From the NCBI RefSeq assembly GCF_003390935.1, contig NZ_QNQZ01000006.1, forward strand, positions 62,001 through 126,000: a stretch of 64,000 bases of DNA, read 5' to 3'. The translations under genes were made by a program, and so were the position numbers. Shown one piece after another: positions 49,982 through 58,730 of this stretch (its first letter is position 1; every line of letters begins with the position of its first letter). This DNA comes from Lewinella sp. IMCC34191. Lineage in GTDB: Bacteria > Bacteroidota > Bacteroidia > Chitinophagales > Saprospiraceae. The notes under the pieces were generated by a model that saw nothing but the letters and a program-made list of their open reading frames with translations, had not been told where the DNA came from and made no database searches.

Positions 49982-50492
49982 CGTCGGTGGGTTCAGCCTC
50001 GCTGATGATCATAGGCAGGTCCTTACGAATGGAAATCCGTTGCGCATCCGTCACGTGATCGTAGCCGGCCCCGTACCGGCGACGCGCCTCCGCTTCCCAG
50101 AGCCGGTGGTATCCGGCCGACAGCGCATCGTACACTTCGAGGTAGCGCCGGTAGCCACTGCTGCGATCGTGTACCACGCTTACGACCGCCTGCCGCGGTG
50201 TACGTTTGGGTGACAAGACAAATTCTTCCAGCAGCCGAGGCAAGTTTTCAACGGAGGTAATCTCATCTTCTACCATTAGTCGATCGTCCGCGCTCAACTG
50301 CACAGTAAGTACCTGGGAGGTTTGTTCGACGATCGCATCGGGCTGCCATTCGGGGAGCTTGACCAGTATACCCGCGTCCTCGTCTATCGTCGTGGTAACC
50401 AGGAAAAAAATCAGGAGGAGAAAGGCGATGTCGGCCATGGAGCCGGCATGCACGACGGGGGCGTCCCGGCGAGTCGTTTTGAAAGCCATCAT
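49971..50492 (-). CDS. ExbD/TolR-type biopolymer transport protein
   Basis: 173 residues. A membrane helix near the N-terminus (SMADIAFLLLIFFLVTTTI, ~18-36) holds the functional Asp of ExbD/TolR in MADIAFLLL. The periplasmic domain follows (ILVKLPEWQPDAIVEQTSQVLTVQLSADDRLMVEDE). Such proteins work with an ExbB/TolQ motor; no ExbB gene is beside it in the window. The last ~90 residues (RYLEVYDALSAGYHRLWEAEARRRYG) are longer than in E. coli ExbD, as seen in Bacteroidota ExbD. Two Met codons start the frame; the first was used. Confidence 0.85.
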   Translation of the reverse strand: MMAFKTTRRDAPVVHAGSMADIAFLLLIFFLVTTTIDEDAGILVKLPEWQPDAIVEQTSQVLTVQLSADDRLMVEDEITSVENLPRLLEEFVLSPKRTPRQAVVSVVHDRSSGYRRYLEVYDALSAGYHRLWEAEARRRYGAGYDHVTDAQRISIRKDLPMIISEAEPTDVRG

Positions 50493-50553
50493 GTAAGGGA
50501 TTGGTTACCCTACAGATGCCAGACGCTACAAGGATGGTGGGCGAAGGGAGGGC

Positions 50554-51228
50554 TCAGTAGCAGCTCCGTACAATCTGGCGGGCCAGAATTTGATATCCCT
50601 GCCGATTGAAGTGGATGCCGTCTTCACTATGTACCAGCACTTCATCACCGGGTCGCTCCTGCCAGTCGACCAGGCAGATGCCGTCGCGCTCGGCAATCCC
50701 CCGCAAAGTTTCGCTGATGGCCGCCGTGCAGGCTTTGGCTCCCTGGAATTCTTCACTCACGACATCGTCACCGGCCACGGGGGGAGGGGTAAGCAGTACG
50801 ATGCGGGGGAAATCCTGACCGCGTTCGGCGAAGAATTGCTGCATGCGCGAGAGCATGGTTTCCAGGTTCGTGACGATCTCGTCTTCCCGGTCGCTAAAGC
50901 GGTCCTTGCAATCATTTGTCCCCAGGCCGATCATGATCTCATCGATGCCGCCCATTTCGGCGTAGCCGCGACGGAGGTAAGGCGTCAGGTTCTCCAGCGT
51001 GTTACGGTCGCGGTTGCCATTTTCCGTAAAACCGAAAGTATTACCGGATAGCGCCGTATTGACCATGGGGCCGCTGTTGCGGATCTGCTGTAGCTGGTAT
51101 ACCCAGCCATCGGCGGCGGCACCGTTGCTATCGCCGATCACCAGGATATTTCGCTTGGCGAGGGGTGTCTGGCAAGCCGCCAGGAGCAGCATCAGGAGTA
51201 GAGCGGGAATGTAGAGTAGTCGCTTCAT
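50554..51228 (-). CDS. SGNH/GDSL hydrolase lipoprotein
   Basis: 224 residues. The N-terminus is a lipoprotein signal with lipobox LLAAC (Cys about 19). The SGNH motifs are present: NILVIGDSNGAAADGW (block I with the catalytic Ser), block II Gly in NTALSGNTFGF, block III MIGLGTNDCKD with the Asn, and block V EDGIHFNRQGYQILA with Asp and His. It is an esterase, acyl-hydrolase or deacetylase on the cell surface or in the periplasm. Removing the IS element places it 12 bases after the flippase stop, so the two formed an operon. Confidence 0.85.
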   Translation of the reverse strand: MKRLLYIPALLLMLLLAACQTPLAKRNILVIGDSNGAAADGWVYQLQQIRNSGPMVNTALSGNTFGFTENGNRDRNTLENLTPYLRRGYAEMGGIDEIMIGLGTNDCKDRFSDREDEIVTNLETMLSRMQQFFAERGQDFPRIVLLTPPPVAGDDVVSEEFQGAKACTAAISETLRGIAERDGICLVDWQERPGDEVLVHSEDGIHFNRQGYQILARQIVRSCY

Positions 51229-51250
51229 GGGTTTTCTGGTTTAGGAGGCT

Positions 51251-51254
51251 CCTG
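51251..51254. repeat. Target-site duplication CCTG, left copy
   Basis: CCTG directly before the left IS end, repeated after the right end at 52544-52547. Length fits IS3-family insertion. Confidence 0.75.
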
Positions 51255-51299
51255 TGGAGCTGCTCAGAATAGTGGACAGCAACTTCGCGGCCAGTTCAG

Positions 51300-52151
51300 C
51301 TAGTTAGCAAGTTTTGTTTTCTTTTCATAGGCTTGGCGTACCGTCAAGCCCCGCAGCGTAGTGTGGATGCGGTTGGTGTTGTACCAGCCTTCAATGTAAT
51401 CGAAAATGATGCTCCAGGCCTGGCGAACGTTGTAGAATTCATACCGGTCAATGCATTCGGTCTTGATGGTCTTGAAGAAGGACTCCGCCACCGCATTGTC
51501 CCAGCAATTACCCTTGCGCGACATGCTCTGGGTAGCCCCCATGGCCGCTAGCTCCTCCCGGAAGCTTCCGCAGCTATACTGCGAGCCGCGATCGGAATGG
51601 AAGATGAGCTCCTCGGTCGGTTTTCGATTGGCCACGGCCCGTTGCAGTGCGGCGACGGTGGTGGCCTGTGCCGACATTTCATCGCTGATGACCCAGCTGA
51701 CGATGGCTCGATCGGCCAGGTCCAGTATGATGGTCAGATAGTACCACTGCCGATTGATCTCGAAGTAAGTGATGTCGCTGACCCACTTGGTAGCCGGCCG
51801 CTCGGCGGTGAAGTCTCGCCCCAGGAGGTTGTCCGCTACGGGAAAGTCGTGCGCGGAGTCCGTGGTCGATATCCAGCGTTTCTTCCGCTTGGGCCGCAGG
51901 CCTTGGCACCGCATGCGCCGCCCCACCGTAGCCCGTGATACACTTACGCCTTGTTGCGACAGGTCGTGCCAGACGCGGGGACTACCGTAGGTTCCGCGGC
52001 TGGTCTCGAACGAGCGTTGGATGCGTCCGTCCAGATCGTCGTAGCGCCCTTCGAAGTCTTCCACTTGCTTAGACCACCGGTAATAGCCGCTGCGGCTGAC
52101 GCCCAGGACTTGACACATCTTCTCGACGGGAAACTCTGTCCGGTGATCCAT
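51300..52151 (-). CDS. IS3-family transposase OrfB
   Basis: 283 residues from the ATG at 52151, which overlaps the stop of orfA (TAATG). An HTH_21-like region ([14 protein letters not shown]) is followed by an rve integrase core with the DDE residues: first Asp in [11 protein letters not shown], second in [11 protein letters not shown] and Glu in [18 protein letters not shown]. The end, [20 protein letters not shown], is typical of IS3 OrfB. The frame is open upstream of the ATG back to the A7 run, encoding a sequence that continues the protein naturally. Confidence 0.95.
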   Translation of the reverse strand: MDHRTEFPVEKMCQVLGVSRSGYYRWSKQVEDFEGRYDDLDGRIQRSFETSRGTYGSPRVWHDLSQQGVSVSRATVGRRMRCQGLRPKRKKRWISTTDSAHDFPVADNLLGRDFTAERPATKWVSDITYFEINRQWYYLTIILDLADRAIVSWVISDEMSAQATTVAALQRAVANRKPTEELIFHSDRGSQYSCGSFREELAAMGATQSMSRKGNCWDNAVAESFFKTIKTECIDRYEFYNVRQAWSIIFDYIEGWYNTNRIHTTLRGLTVRQAYEKKTKLAN

Positions 52152-52468
52152 TATAAACCGGTAGATTTTGCGTCGCTCTTGGAGAAGATGCCGATGGCTT
52201 TTTTTAGGATGTCGCGTTCCAGTTCGGCTTCCCGTAGTTGCTTTTTCAGACGGGCGATCTGGCGCTCTTCGTCGGTCAACGCTTTGATGCCCTGGCCGGA
52301 GGGCTCCACGTTATTAGCCAGTCGAAATTCCTGCCGCCAGCGGGATAACGTATTGGTGGAGATACCGAATCGGTCGGCAATCTGGGTAACCATAGCGTCG
52401 GGCTCGAAGCTTTGCTTGGTTATTTCCAGGCGCTCTTCGCGACTGAACCGTTTTCGTAGTTTAGACAT
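52151..52468 (-). CDS. IS3-family transposase OrfA
   Basis: 105 residues from the ATG at 52468 ([20 protein letters not shown]). It has a helix-turn-helix ([18 protein letters not shown], ~30-47) and a leucine zipper ([25 protein letters not shown]). Its frame contains CTA AAA AAA GCC at the A7 run (52199-52205), the classic site for -1 frameshifting to make the OrfAB transposase. Confidence 0.92.
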   Translation of the reverse strand: MSKLRKRFSREERLEITKQSFEPDAMVTQIADRFGISTNTLSRWRQEFRLANNVEPSGQGIKALTDEERQIARLKKQLREAELERDILKKAIGIFSKSDAKSTGL

Positions 52469-52527
52469 GATGTCGGATTGAAACAATGAAAGATACCGAA
52501 CCTTACCGTCCGAAGTCACTGTCCAGT

Positions 52528-54006
52528 TTAGTGAGCACCTCCACCTGCAGCCCCCCGCCCAAAGGTACGAAGGAGCCACTTCCGCTCCAGTAGCCCCACT
52601 GCACCAACTGAGACCACCAGCATCAGGATGCGCCACCACATCGCCTCCGAAAAGGTTCCCAGGTAACAGGTTATGGCGGCGATCAGCACGTACAGGCCAA
52701 GCCGCCCGAAGGGGTAATCGACGGGAAAATATTTACGCGACACGAGATAGGCCAGGGCACACATCACGAGAAAGCAGGCTAACATCCCGTAGGCCGCCGC
52801 ATACAGCCCGTAGCGGGCCGTGAAGAGGAGGGGTGCCCCTACGGCGAAGACCGAACCGATAACCGCGATCCCGGCACCGAGCATGGTTTTGTCCGTCAGC
52901 TTGTAGGATATACTCAGGTTACTGTAGATCCCAAAACAATAGTTAGCCGCCAGAATGATGGGCAAGACCACCAGCCCGGGACGCACTTGCTGGCCTATGA
53001 ATAACTGCAGCCAAGGCAGCCCAAGAATGATACCGGTACTTGCCAGCGCACCAACTATTCCGTAAGCGCGCATGGCGTCGGCATAGATGGTCCGGTCAGC
53101 GGTAGCCAGGTCCTTACTCGATTGCCGGAAAAAGAACGGCTCGGCCGCGTACTGGTACGCCGTAACAAACAAATTAAGGAACACCGCCATACGGAGCGCG
53201 GCACCGAAATAGCCGGACAGCGCCTCGTCGTAGCCCACCAGAATACTGGGCCCCACCAGGAAGTTGGCGATGCCCGCCAGGGAAACTACCGTCAGCGGCA
53301 TGCTGTAGCCGAGGAGTCGACGATAAGAAGGTACCCCCCGGGCATCCGCCCCACCCTCCTGCTGCTCTTTTATTCGGGTTCGGAACAGGCCGTCCGCCAT
53401 TAGCACGAAGAACCGAAGGGCGGAAGCCACTGCTAGTGCCATGAAGTAGTAGCCGATCTTGAAGTCGGCATTGTAATAGTCCGGATGGTATTCCGGCAAA
53501 TACAGCAACAAGAAATAGAGTAGCGCTACGTTGACCACTACGTTACCTAGATTCACGGCAACGAAGAACCAGGCCCGTTGCCGTAGGCGCAGCCGGGCCT
53601 GAGGCACCATACTCAGGGCGTCAAAGGCAACGGTGATCAAAAACAACTGGATGTAAAGCGTATCCGAAGGAGCCTGAATCACCTCCCCAAACCAGGCGGG
53701 GAATGACAGCAGCGGGACGATGACCACCAACGTAAGACCAAGCACCAGCCGCTGGGTCCGGCGGAAGATCGCTTGCGGATCATATTCCCCACGACTGGCG
53801 AAGCGAAACAGCGCCGTGTCCATGCGAAAGACCAGCAGCGCAATCAGCAAGGCAACCCAAAACATAAGGTTGCTGATCTGGCCGAATTCGTCGTCCGACA
53901 GCACCCGTGTAATAAACGGGGTGACGGCTACAAAATTCAACAAGCGGCCGAGTATGCTGCTCAGCCCGTAGACCAGGGTTTCTCCGGAGAGTTTCTTTAA
54001 AGACAC
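52528..54006 (-). CDS. Polysaccharide flippase (Wzx/MATE-like), C-terminal tail replaced by the IS
   Basis: 492 residues from a GTG at 54006, at the natural start of the protein (SLKKLSGETLVYGLSSILGRLLNFV); the frame is open to 54078 but that part runs into the divergent promoter. Twelve to fourteen membrane helices with the Wzx-type opening and RMDTALFRFAS are visible. It probably flips lipid-linked oligosaccharide units across the inner membrane. The last codons lie in the IS inverted repeat: the present end is AAGGGAH, whereas deleting the IS and one CCTG restores AAGAS and a stop. The protein is therefore changed only in its final few residues. Confidence 0.85.
   Translation of the reverse strand: MSLKKLSGETLVYGLSSILGRLLNFVAVTPFITRVLSDDEFGQISNLMFWVALLIALLVFRMDTALFRFASRGEYDPQAIFRRTQRLVLGLTLVVIVPLLSFPAWFGEVIQAPSDTLYIQLFLITVAFDALSMVPQARLRLRQRAWFFVAVNLGNVVVNVALLYFLLLYLPEYHPDYYNADFKIGYYFMALAVASALRFFVLMADGLFRTRIKEQQEGGADARGVPSYRRLLGYSMPLTVVSLAGIANFLVGPSILVGYDEALSGYFGAALRMAVFLNLFVTAYQYAAEPFFFRQSSKDLATADRTIYADAMRAYGIVGALASTGIILGLPWLQLFIGQQVRPGLVVLPIILAANYCFGIYSNLSISYKLTDKTMLGAGIAVIGSVFAVGAPLLFTARYGLYAAAYGMLACFLVMCALAYLVSRKYFPVDYPFGRLGLYVLIAAITCYLGTFSEAMWWRILMLVVSVGAVGLLERKWLLRTFGRGAAGGGAH
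52544..52547. repeat. Target-site duplication CCTG, right copy
   Basis: CCTG directly after the right IS end at 52543, matching the left copy at 51251-51254. Confidence 0.75.
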
Positions 54007-54064
54007 GTTGCAAGGTAGGACGCAATTCAACGATAGGCCACCCGGCCTTGGTACCGGCCTTGCG

Positions 54065-54072
54065 TACCTTTG
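54065..54072 (+). promoter_or_regulatory. -7 box of the DUF3109 gene (TACCTTTG)
   Basis: TACCTTTG is an exact TAnnTTTG match 21 bases before the ATG at 54094; a TTG at 54048-54050 is 14 bases upstream. Confidence 0.4.
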
Positions 54073-54093
54073 TGCCACTCATCTTTACCTTCT

Positions 54094-54660
54094 ATGTACA
54101 TTATCGGCTCCATCCTGGTCAGCGATGACGTCACCGACGAGCACTTCGCCTGCAATCTCGCCGCCTGCAAGGGGGCCTGCTGCTGGGAGGGCGACTACGG
54201 CGCGCCGCTCGAAGAAGAGGAACTTCCCATCCTGGAGGACATCTACCCCGCCGTCTCTCCCTACCTGACCCAAGCCGGACGCCAAGCCATTGCCGAACAG
54301 GGGCTGTACGTACGCAACGGCAAAAGCCACGATACCCCACTGGTGGACGACGCCGCCTGCGCCTACATGACCCTCGACGAGACCGGTACCGCCCAGTGTG
54401 GCATCGAGCGGGCTTATAACGACGGGGCCATTGGCTGGAAGAAGCCCATCAGCTGCCACCTCTACCCTATCCGGGTGAAGAAAAATCCGCAGACGGATTT
54501 CGAGGCGCTTAACTACGATGTCTGGGACATCTGCAGCGCCGCCTGTAGCCTCGGCGCGCGGGAGAAGATTCGCATCTTCGAATTTGCTAAGCCCGCTCTG
54601 GTCCGGAAGTACGGACAGGCGTGGTACGATGAGCTGGCCGCGGCCGTCGACCGGCCCTAA
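54094..54660 (+). CDS. DUF3109 family Cys-rich protein
   Basis: 188 residues from ATG 54094 (an earlier in-frame Met at 54070 lies in the promoter). It matches DUF3109: DVTDEHFACNLAACKGACCWEGDYGAPL near the N-terminus, then DDAACAYMT, QCGIERAYNDG, KKPISCHLYPIRV and DICSAACSLG. Nine or more Cys in fixed places suggest bound metal, likely an iron-sulphur or zinc site as proposed for the related YkgJ group. The function is unknown. The next gene on the minus strand ends directly after its stop. Confidence 0.82.
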   Translation: MYIIGSILVSDDVTDEHFACNLAACKGACCWEGDYGAPLEEEELPILEDIYPAVSPYLTQAGRQAIAEQGLYVRNGKSHDTPLVDDAACAYMTLDETGTAQCGIERAYNDGAIGWKKPISCHLYPIRVKKNPQTDFEALNYDVWDICSAACSLGAREKIRIFEFAKPALVRKYGQAWYDELAAAVDRP

Positions 54661-56352
54661 TTATTTTTCGGGCTGCTGACGCTGAATATCGACGAGGAAA
54701 CGCGACGTATCGATCCGAACGTCGTCCATTCCGAAGCCCTTGCCCATCGGCTGCCAGTTTTCCGTGGTCAATAGCCTGACGGGCTCGTCCTTAATGAAGA
54801 CGCCCACCGGCATGGCGAGCCCGAGCACGTCCGCCTGAAGGCGGTACTCGACCTGCTCTCCATTGTGCCGGAGCTGAAGTACGGGCACGGTGGGGTGCAT
54901 CAGGTACTGCCGGAAGAAAGGTTGCAGATCCGTACCGGCGTATTCGCTGAAGTAATCGACAACTTCCTTCGTGCTCACGATGCTGCGCACGTGGTCTTGA
55001 TAGAAGCTGCGCATCATGCCGAAAAATAGCGGATCATTGTCCAGGACATTCCGCAGGGTATGCAGCATCCAGGCTCCCTTATAGTAATGGTCGGAGGTCT
55101 TGAAGTCGGTAAAATTCACGCCTAACGGGCCGAGCATAGGTTCCTCGTTCGTTACAAAGCGGCGCTGCGATTCCAGGTACCGGCGCGCATCTTCCTCGCC
55201 ATAGTGATACTCGACGTAGAGTGCCTCCATATAGGTAGTGAAGCTCTCGTGGATCCACATTTCGGCGTGGTCGGCCACGCTGATGGAGTTACCGAAGTAC
55301 TCATGGCCGGCTTCGTGCACGATGATGTAATCCCAGTCCATATCGCTGGGGATAAGCCCCCCCAGATAGCCGCGCATATACCGGTTCCCGTAGGCGATGC
55401 CGCTCTGGTGTTCCATACCCAGATAGGGCGTTTCGATCAAGGCGAAACCGTCATCCCAAAAGGGATACTTTCCGAAGTAGTGCTCGTAGGCTTTGAGCAT
55501 GGCCTCCACCTGCTTGAACTGCTTACGTGCCTTGGCCACGTTGTAGTCCATCACGTAGTAGTCCAGCGCCAATTCCTCCCCGTCCGCACTCTGATAGGTA
55601 TCCGAAAAGTGGGTATAATGCCCGATGTTGATGGATACGTTGTAGTTATTGATGGGGTAGCTCACGAACCAATCGTAACGCTTCTTACGCTCGTCCTCCA
55701 ATTCTACCTCCTCACGTAGGTTGCCGTTACTGGCCGCGAAGAGCCGTTCGGGTACGGTGATGCTGATAAGCATGCTATCTGGTTCATCACTCAGGTGGTC
55801 CTTATTTGGCCACCATAGGCTCGCCCCGTCCCCTTCGCAGGCCACGCCGACCCAGTAGCGGTTCCGCTGGTCGAGCGCCCAGACGAAGCCCCCGTCCCAG
55901 GGGGCATTCTTTGCCTCGGTGGGTTGCCCGCCGTACTTAATCCGCATCCGGTGACGGGTACTGTCTGCCTCCATACCGGCCGGCAGTTGTACGAAGACGG
56001 CGTTCTCCTTGCGCGTGTACCGCAGGTTCTTTCCGGCCTGCTCGATGCGGTCGATCTCCAGATTTTCGTACAGATCCAGTTGCAGAATGGGCAGTGGCCC
56101 GGTAACCAGGTACTCCATATCCACGTAGCCATCGATCAGGTGCTCTACGGGGTCCACGTCCAGGTGCAGCTCGTAATAAGTTACGTCGTAGTTCGCCCGG
56201 GCGGGCCCGAGCGTTCCGCGCAGACTATCGGCCTCCGTAAAGGTCCGTCCGCTAAAGTAATCCTGGCTGGGAGGCGGCAGGTAGTTGTTTTGCGCCGTAG
56301 CGCAGGTAAAAAGCATTGTCCCGAGCAGGAACACCATTAGAAATCGAACCAT
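54661..56352 (-). CDS. M1 family aminopeptidase
   Basis: 563 residues from ATG 56352 (a GTG at 56367 is a possible alternative). A signal peptide (FLMVFLLGTMLFTCATA|Q) is followed by the M1 N-terminal beta domain, with YDVTYYELHLDVDPVEHLIDGYVDMEY. The catalytic domain has GMEHQSGIAYGN (the GAMEN equivalent), the zinc site HEAGHEYFGN and the third ligand Glu in WIHESFTTYMEALYV. It is about 560 residues long, so it lacks the large C-terminal ERAP-like domain. It is a periplasmic or exported zinc peptidase. Confidence 0.9.
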   Translation of the reverse strand: MVRFLMVFLLGTMLFTCATAQNNYLPPPSQDYFSGRTFTEADSLRGTLGPARANYDVTYYELHLDVDPVEHLIDGYVDMEYLVTGPLPILQLDLYENLEIDRIEQAGKNLRYTRKENAVFVQLPAGMEADSTRHRMRIKYGGQPTEAKNAPWDGGFVWALDQRNRYWVGVACEGDGASLWWPNKDHLSDEPDSMLISITVPERLFAASNGNLREEVELEDERKKRYDWFVSYPINNYNVSINIGHYTHFSDTYQSADGEELALDYYVMDYNVAKARKQFKQVEAMLKAYEHYFGKYPFWDDGFALIETPYLGMEHQSGIAYGNRYMRGYLGGLIPSDMDWDYIIVHEAGHEYFGNSISVADHAEMWIHESFTTYMEALYVEYHYGEEDARRYLESQRRFVTNEEPMLGPLGVNFTDFKTSDHYYKGAWMLHTLRNVLDNDPLFFGMMRSFYQDHVRSIVSTKEVVDYFSEYAGTDLQPFFRQYLMHPTVPVLQLRHNGEQVEYRLQADVLGLAMPVGVFIKDEPVRLLTTENWQPMGKGFGMDDVRIDTSRFLVDIQRQQPEK

Positions 56353-56460
56353 ACGCAAATAACGCACCCCCGGCCCTTACCGTCTAATTACCCGCCCACT
56401 TTTAGCAAAGCCTTAAAGAAAGGAAGGACTACAGCGCAGTCCATCACCCCTACGTCCTCT

Positions 56461-56976
56461 AGGACAGCAGCGCACTCCAACCTCCCTAACCCCGTGCAAA
56501 GCGCGGAAGAAACCGCCAACCCACTCAGGACTGCAGCGCAGTCCAACCTCCCTAACCCCGTGCAAAGCGCGGAAGAAACCGCCAACCCACTCAGGACTGC
56601 AGCGCAGTCCAACCTCCCTAACTCCGTGCAAAGCGCGGAACCACCGCCACGTCACTCAGGACTGCAGCGCAGTCCAACCTCCCTAACCCCGTGCAAAGCG
56701 CGGAAAAAACCGCCACATCACGCAGGACTGCAGCGCAGTCCAACCTCCCTAACTCCGTGCAAAGCGCGGAATAACCCCCACATCACTCAGGACTGCAGCG
56801 CAGTCCAACCTCCCTAACTCCGTGCAAAGCGCGGAATAACCCCCACATCACGCAGGACTGCAGCGCAGTCCAACCTCCCTAACTCCGTGCAAAGCGCGGA
56901 AAAAACCGCCACATCACGCAGGACTGCAGCGCAGTCCAACCTCCCTAACTCCATGCGAAGCGCGGAGAAAAAAGAA
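56461..56976 (+). repeat. Eight-unit tandem repeat, 65-66 bp period
   Basis: Units start at 56461 (degenerate), 56527, 56593, 56658, 56724, 56789, 56854 and 56920, giving steps of 66, 66, 65, 66, 65, 65 and 66. Each unit holds two hairpin-forming stretches: GGACTGCAGCGCAGTCC and CCGTGCAAAGCGCGG, joined by AACCTCCCTAACT. A further decayed copy lies at 56426. Units are contiguous with no unique spacers, so it is not a CRISPR array. The period is not a multiple of 3, so the many open frames through it are unlikely to be coding. It fills most of the 756-bp gap between the M1 peptidase and the protease gene. Confidence 0.9.
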
Positions 56977-57108
56977 CAAACCCATCCAAAACCCAATCAT
57001 CCAAAAACAAAAGCCTATTTTCAGCCACGGAAACCAAATAAGGTTACCCTTTCCAAAAAAAGCACTACACCTGCGCTCCGCCGCAATAATCCGCTCCAAC
57101 CCACCGCT

Positions 57109-58611
57109 ATGCAGAGAATCTTACTCTTCGCCTCGTTTATATCCTTCGTGCTGACCGGCTGTCAGAAAGAGATCGTAGAAGTCACCGCGGACCGTACCGA
57201 CCCCCTCACCCGGACCGAACTGAACGCACGGGTAGAACGGCAATTACGGGAGACGAACAAAGTATTCGAGTGGTCGGACGCCGAAGACCTCGTCGTGTGG
57301 TCGGCGCTCACGCTCAGCGATCACCAGGCCGTTCTGGGATACCAGCCCGCCGGCTTCGACGACATCGAGGGGCGCATCCACGAGATCGACGTTACCACCG
57401 GTGCCTGGAAGCAGACACGGGATGCACTGGTGGCCGACCTACGGGCCGCCACGGAGCGCCTGACCGGTACGGCGCCGCGGGACGAAGACCTGTTCGTCGC
57501 GGAAGAAGACGGCATCCTGCCCATCCTGGAAGTCCGCATTCTTCATCCGGAGGTCCTGACCGAGTTTCGCGGTCGCCCCGAGGTCCGCTACCTGGAGCCC
57601 AGCAATTACACGGCCGAAGAGGTACAGTTCCGCTCCGACTCCGGCTGCAGCGGTGCCCCCGCGGCGGACGTGGATGCGGAGGACTACGGCACCACCGCTT
57701 CGGGCGCCAAGGTAGCCTGGAACTACGGGCCCATGGGCATTCCCGAAGCCTGGACGCGGACGCAGGGTGACAACATCGGCATCTGCATCATCGACTCAGG
57801 CACCTACCCCGAGCAGGATCGCCTGAACGGGAACTTCGGCAGCGGCCGGGAACTTACCCGCCTAGGGGTCTACCAACCCAGCTGGTGGAGCAGCCGCACC
57901 GACGGTCCGGACGATCAGTGTGGGCACGGAACTCAAATGGCCGGCCTGGCCACCGCTCCGCTGACCACCACCGGCAGCTCGGTCGGTGTAGCGTACAGGA
58001 GCGATTTGCTCGCGATCCGGGCAACCAGCGACGTCATCATCAACGCCAGTAAGGAAAAGCGCGGCGTAAAGGATGCGCTCGTGATCGCCGGACAGGACGC
58101 CGGCACGCAGATCGTCAGCATGTCCATCGGTGACGTATTCAGCAGCGGGACGGTCAAGGATGGGATCTACTACGCCCATAACCGCGGTAAAATGATCCTG
58201 GCCGCGGCCGGAACGAGCCTCAGCTGGACCAGCTGGTATGGCGTCATCTTTCCCGCCAATATAAGCCAAACGGTAGCCGTTACGGGGATTCAGACCGGCA
58301 CGCCCTACCTCCGCTGCAACACCTGCCACGACGGCAGCGAAGTAGATTTCGTAGCGGTCATGCAGCGCCGTGAAGACACGGGCCGGTCAACCATCACCCT
58401 GAGCCGAAGCGGTGCAACGCCGGGCTACGTCGGCGGATCCAGCGCGGCAACGGCCACGACGGCCGGTATCGCCGCCCTGGTCTGGGCGACCAACCCCGGT
58501 CAGACCCGGGAACAGGTCCTGCAGCGAATGAAGGAAGCTTCGAGCCTCTACCCCAATCGCTCGGGCAATTTCGGATGGGGTACGGTGAACGCGGACCTGG
58601 CTACGCGGTAG
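57109..58611 (+). CDS. Subtilisin-like serine protease lipoprotein (S8)
   Basis: 500 residues from the ATG at 57109; the frame is open further upstream through the tandem repeat, but this start gives a lipoprotein signal with lipobox LTGC. A prodomain-like region spans ~20-165. The S8 triad is visible: Asp in GICIIDSGTYP, His in QCGHGTQMAGLA and Ser in GYVGGSSAATATTAG. The Asn of the oxyanion hole is not obvious. It is likely a surface- or periplasm-anchored protease. No T9SS sorting tail is present. Confidence 0.85.
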   Translation: MQRILLFASFISFVLTGCQKEIVEVTADRTDPLTRTELNARVERQLRETNKVFEWSDAEDLVVWSALTLSDHQAVLGYQPAGFDDIEGRIHEIDVTTGAWKQTRDALVADLRAATERLTGTAPRDEDLFVAEEDGILPILEVRILHPEVLTEFRGRPEVRYLEPSNYTAEEVQFRSDSGCSGAPAADVDAEDYGTTASGAKVAWNYGPMGIPEAWTRTQGDNIGICIIDSGTYPEQDRLNGNFGSGRELTRLGVYQPSWWSSRTDGPDDQCGHGTQMAGLATAPLTTTGSSVGVAYRSDLLAIRATSDVIINASKEKRGVKDALVIAGQDAGTQIVSMSIGDVFSSGTVKDGIYYAHNRGKMILAAAGTSLSWTSWYGVIFPANISQTVAVTGIQTGTPYLRCNTCHDGSEVDFVAVMQRREDTGRSTITLSRSGATPGYVGGSSAATATTAGIAALVWATNPGQTREQVLQRMKEASSLYPNRSGNFGWGTVNADLATR

Positions 58612-58643
58612 CTTCGTCTGCCGAACGCAGCGCAGCGGAGTTC

Positions 58644-58720
58644 GTCCGCCGAGGCGGGTTCACGACACGGTTGAGACTGTCGCCACGACCCGCCGGCAGA
58701 AGAGCGCCCGCTCGGCGGAC
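58644..58720. repeat. Inverted repeat between convergent genes
   Basis: GTCCGCCGAG (58644-58653) and CTCGGCGGAC (58711-58720) are perfect 10-base arms ~57 bases apart, with further pairing (GCGGG/CCCG) inside. Lying between two convergent genes, it could be a bidirectional terminator or a repeat remnant. Confidence 0.35.
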
Positions 58721-58730
58721 GACTGATGCG

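Larger units (their letters stand above)
51255..52543. mobile_element. IS3-family insertion sequence (1289 bp)
   Basis: The element has 33-bp imperfect terminal inverted repeats, 51255-51287 (TGGAGCTGCTCAGAATAGTG onward) and 52511-52543; the arms share TGGAG, TGCTCA, TGGACAG and ACTTCG in register. It begins with TG and ends with CA. A 4-bp direct repeat CCTG flanks it (51251-51254 and 52544-52547). Two overlapping frames orfA and orfB lie on the minus strand, with a run of seven A for frameshifting. Everything needed looks intact, so the insertion appears recent. Confidence 0.92.

Noticed and set aside
56494-56817. A 107-codon frame with a 22-residue repeat (QSAEETANPLRTAAQSNLPN...) in the tandem repeat
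   Set aside because: The repeat period alternates 65 and 66 bp, several frames on both strands are open, and no start signal is present. It is most likely non-coding.
56461-56976. CRISPR array
   Set aside because: Units are contiguous without unique spacers and no cas genes lie nearby.
56887-57108. Extended N-terminus of the subtilase through the tandem repeat
   Set aside because: The ATG at 57109 gives a proper lipoprotein signal; the upstream extension is repeat sequence and would hide the signal peptide.
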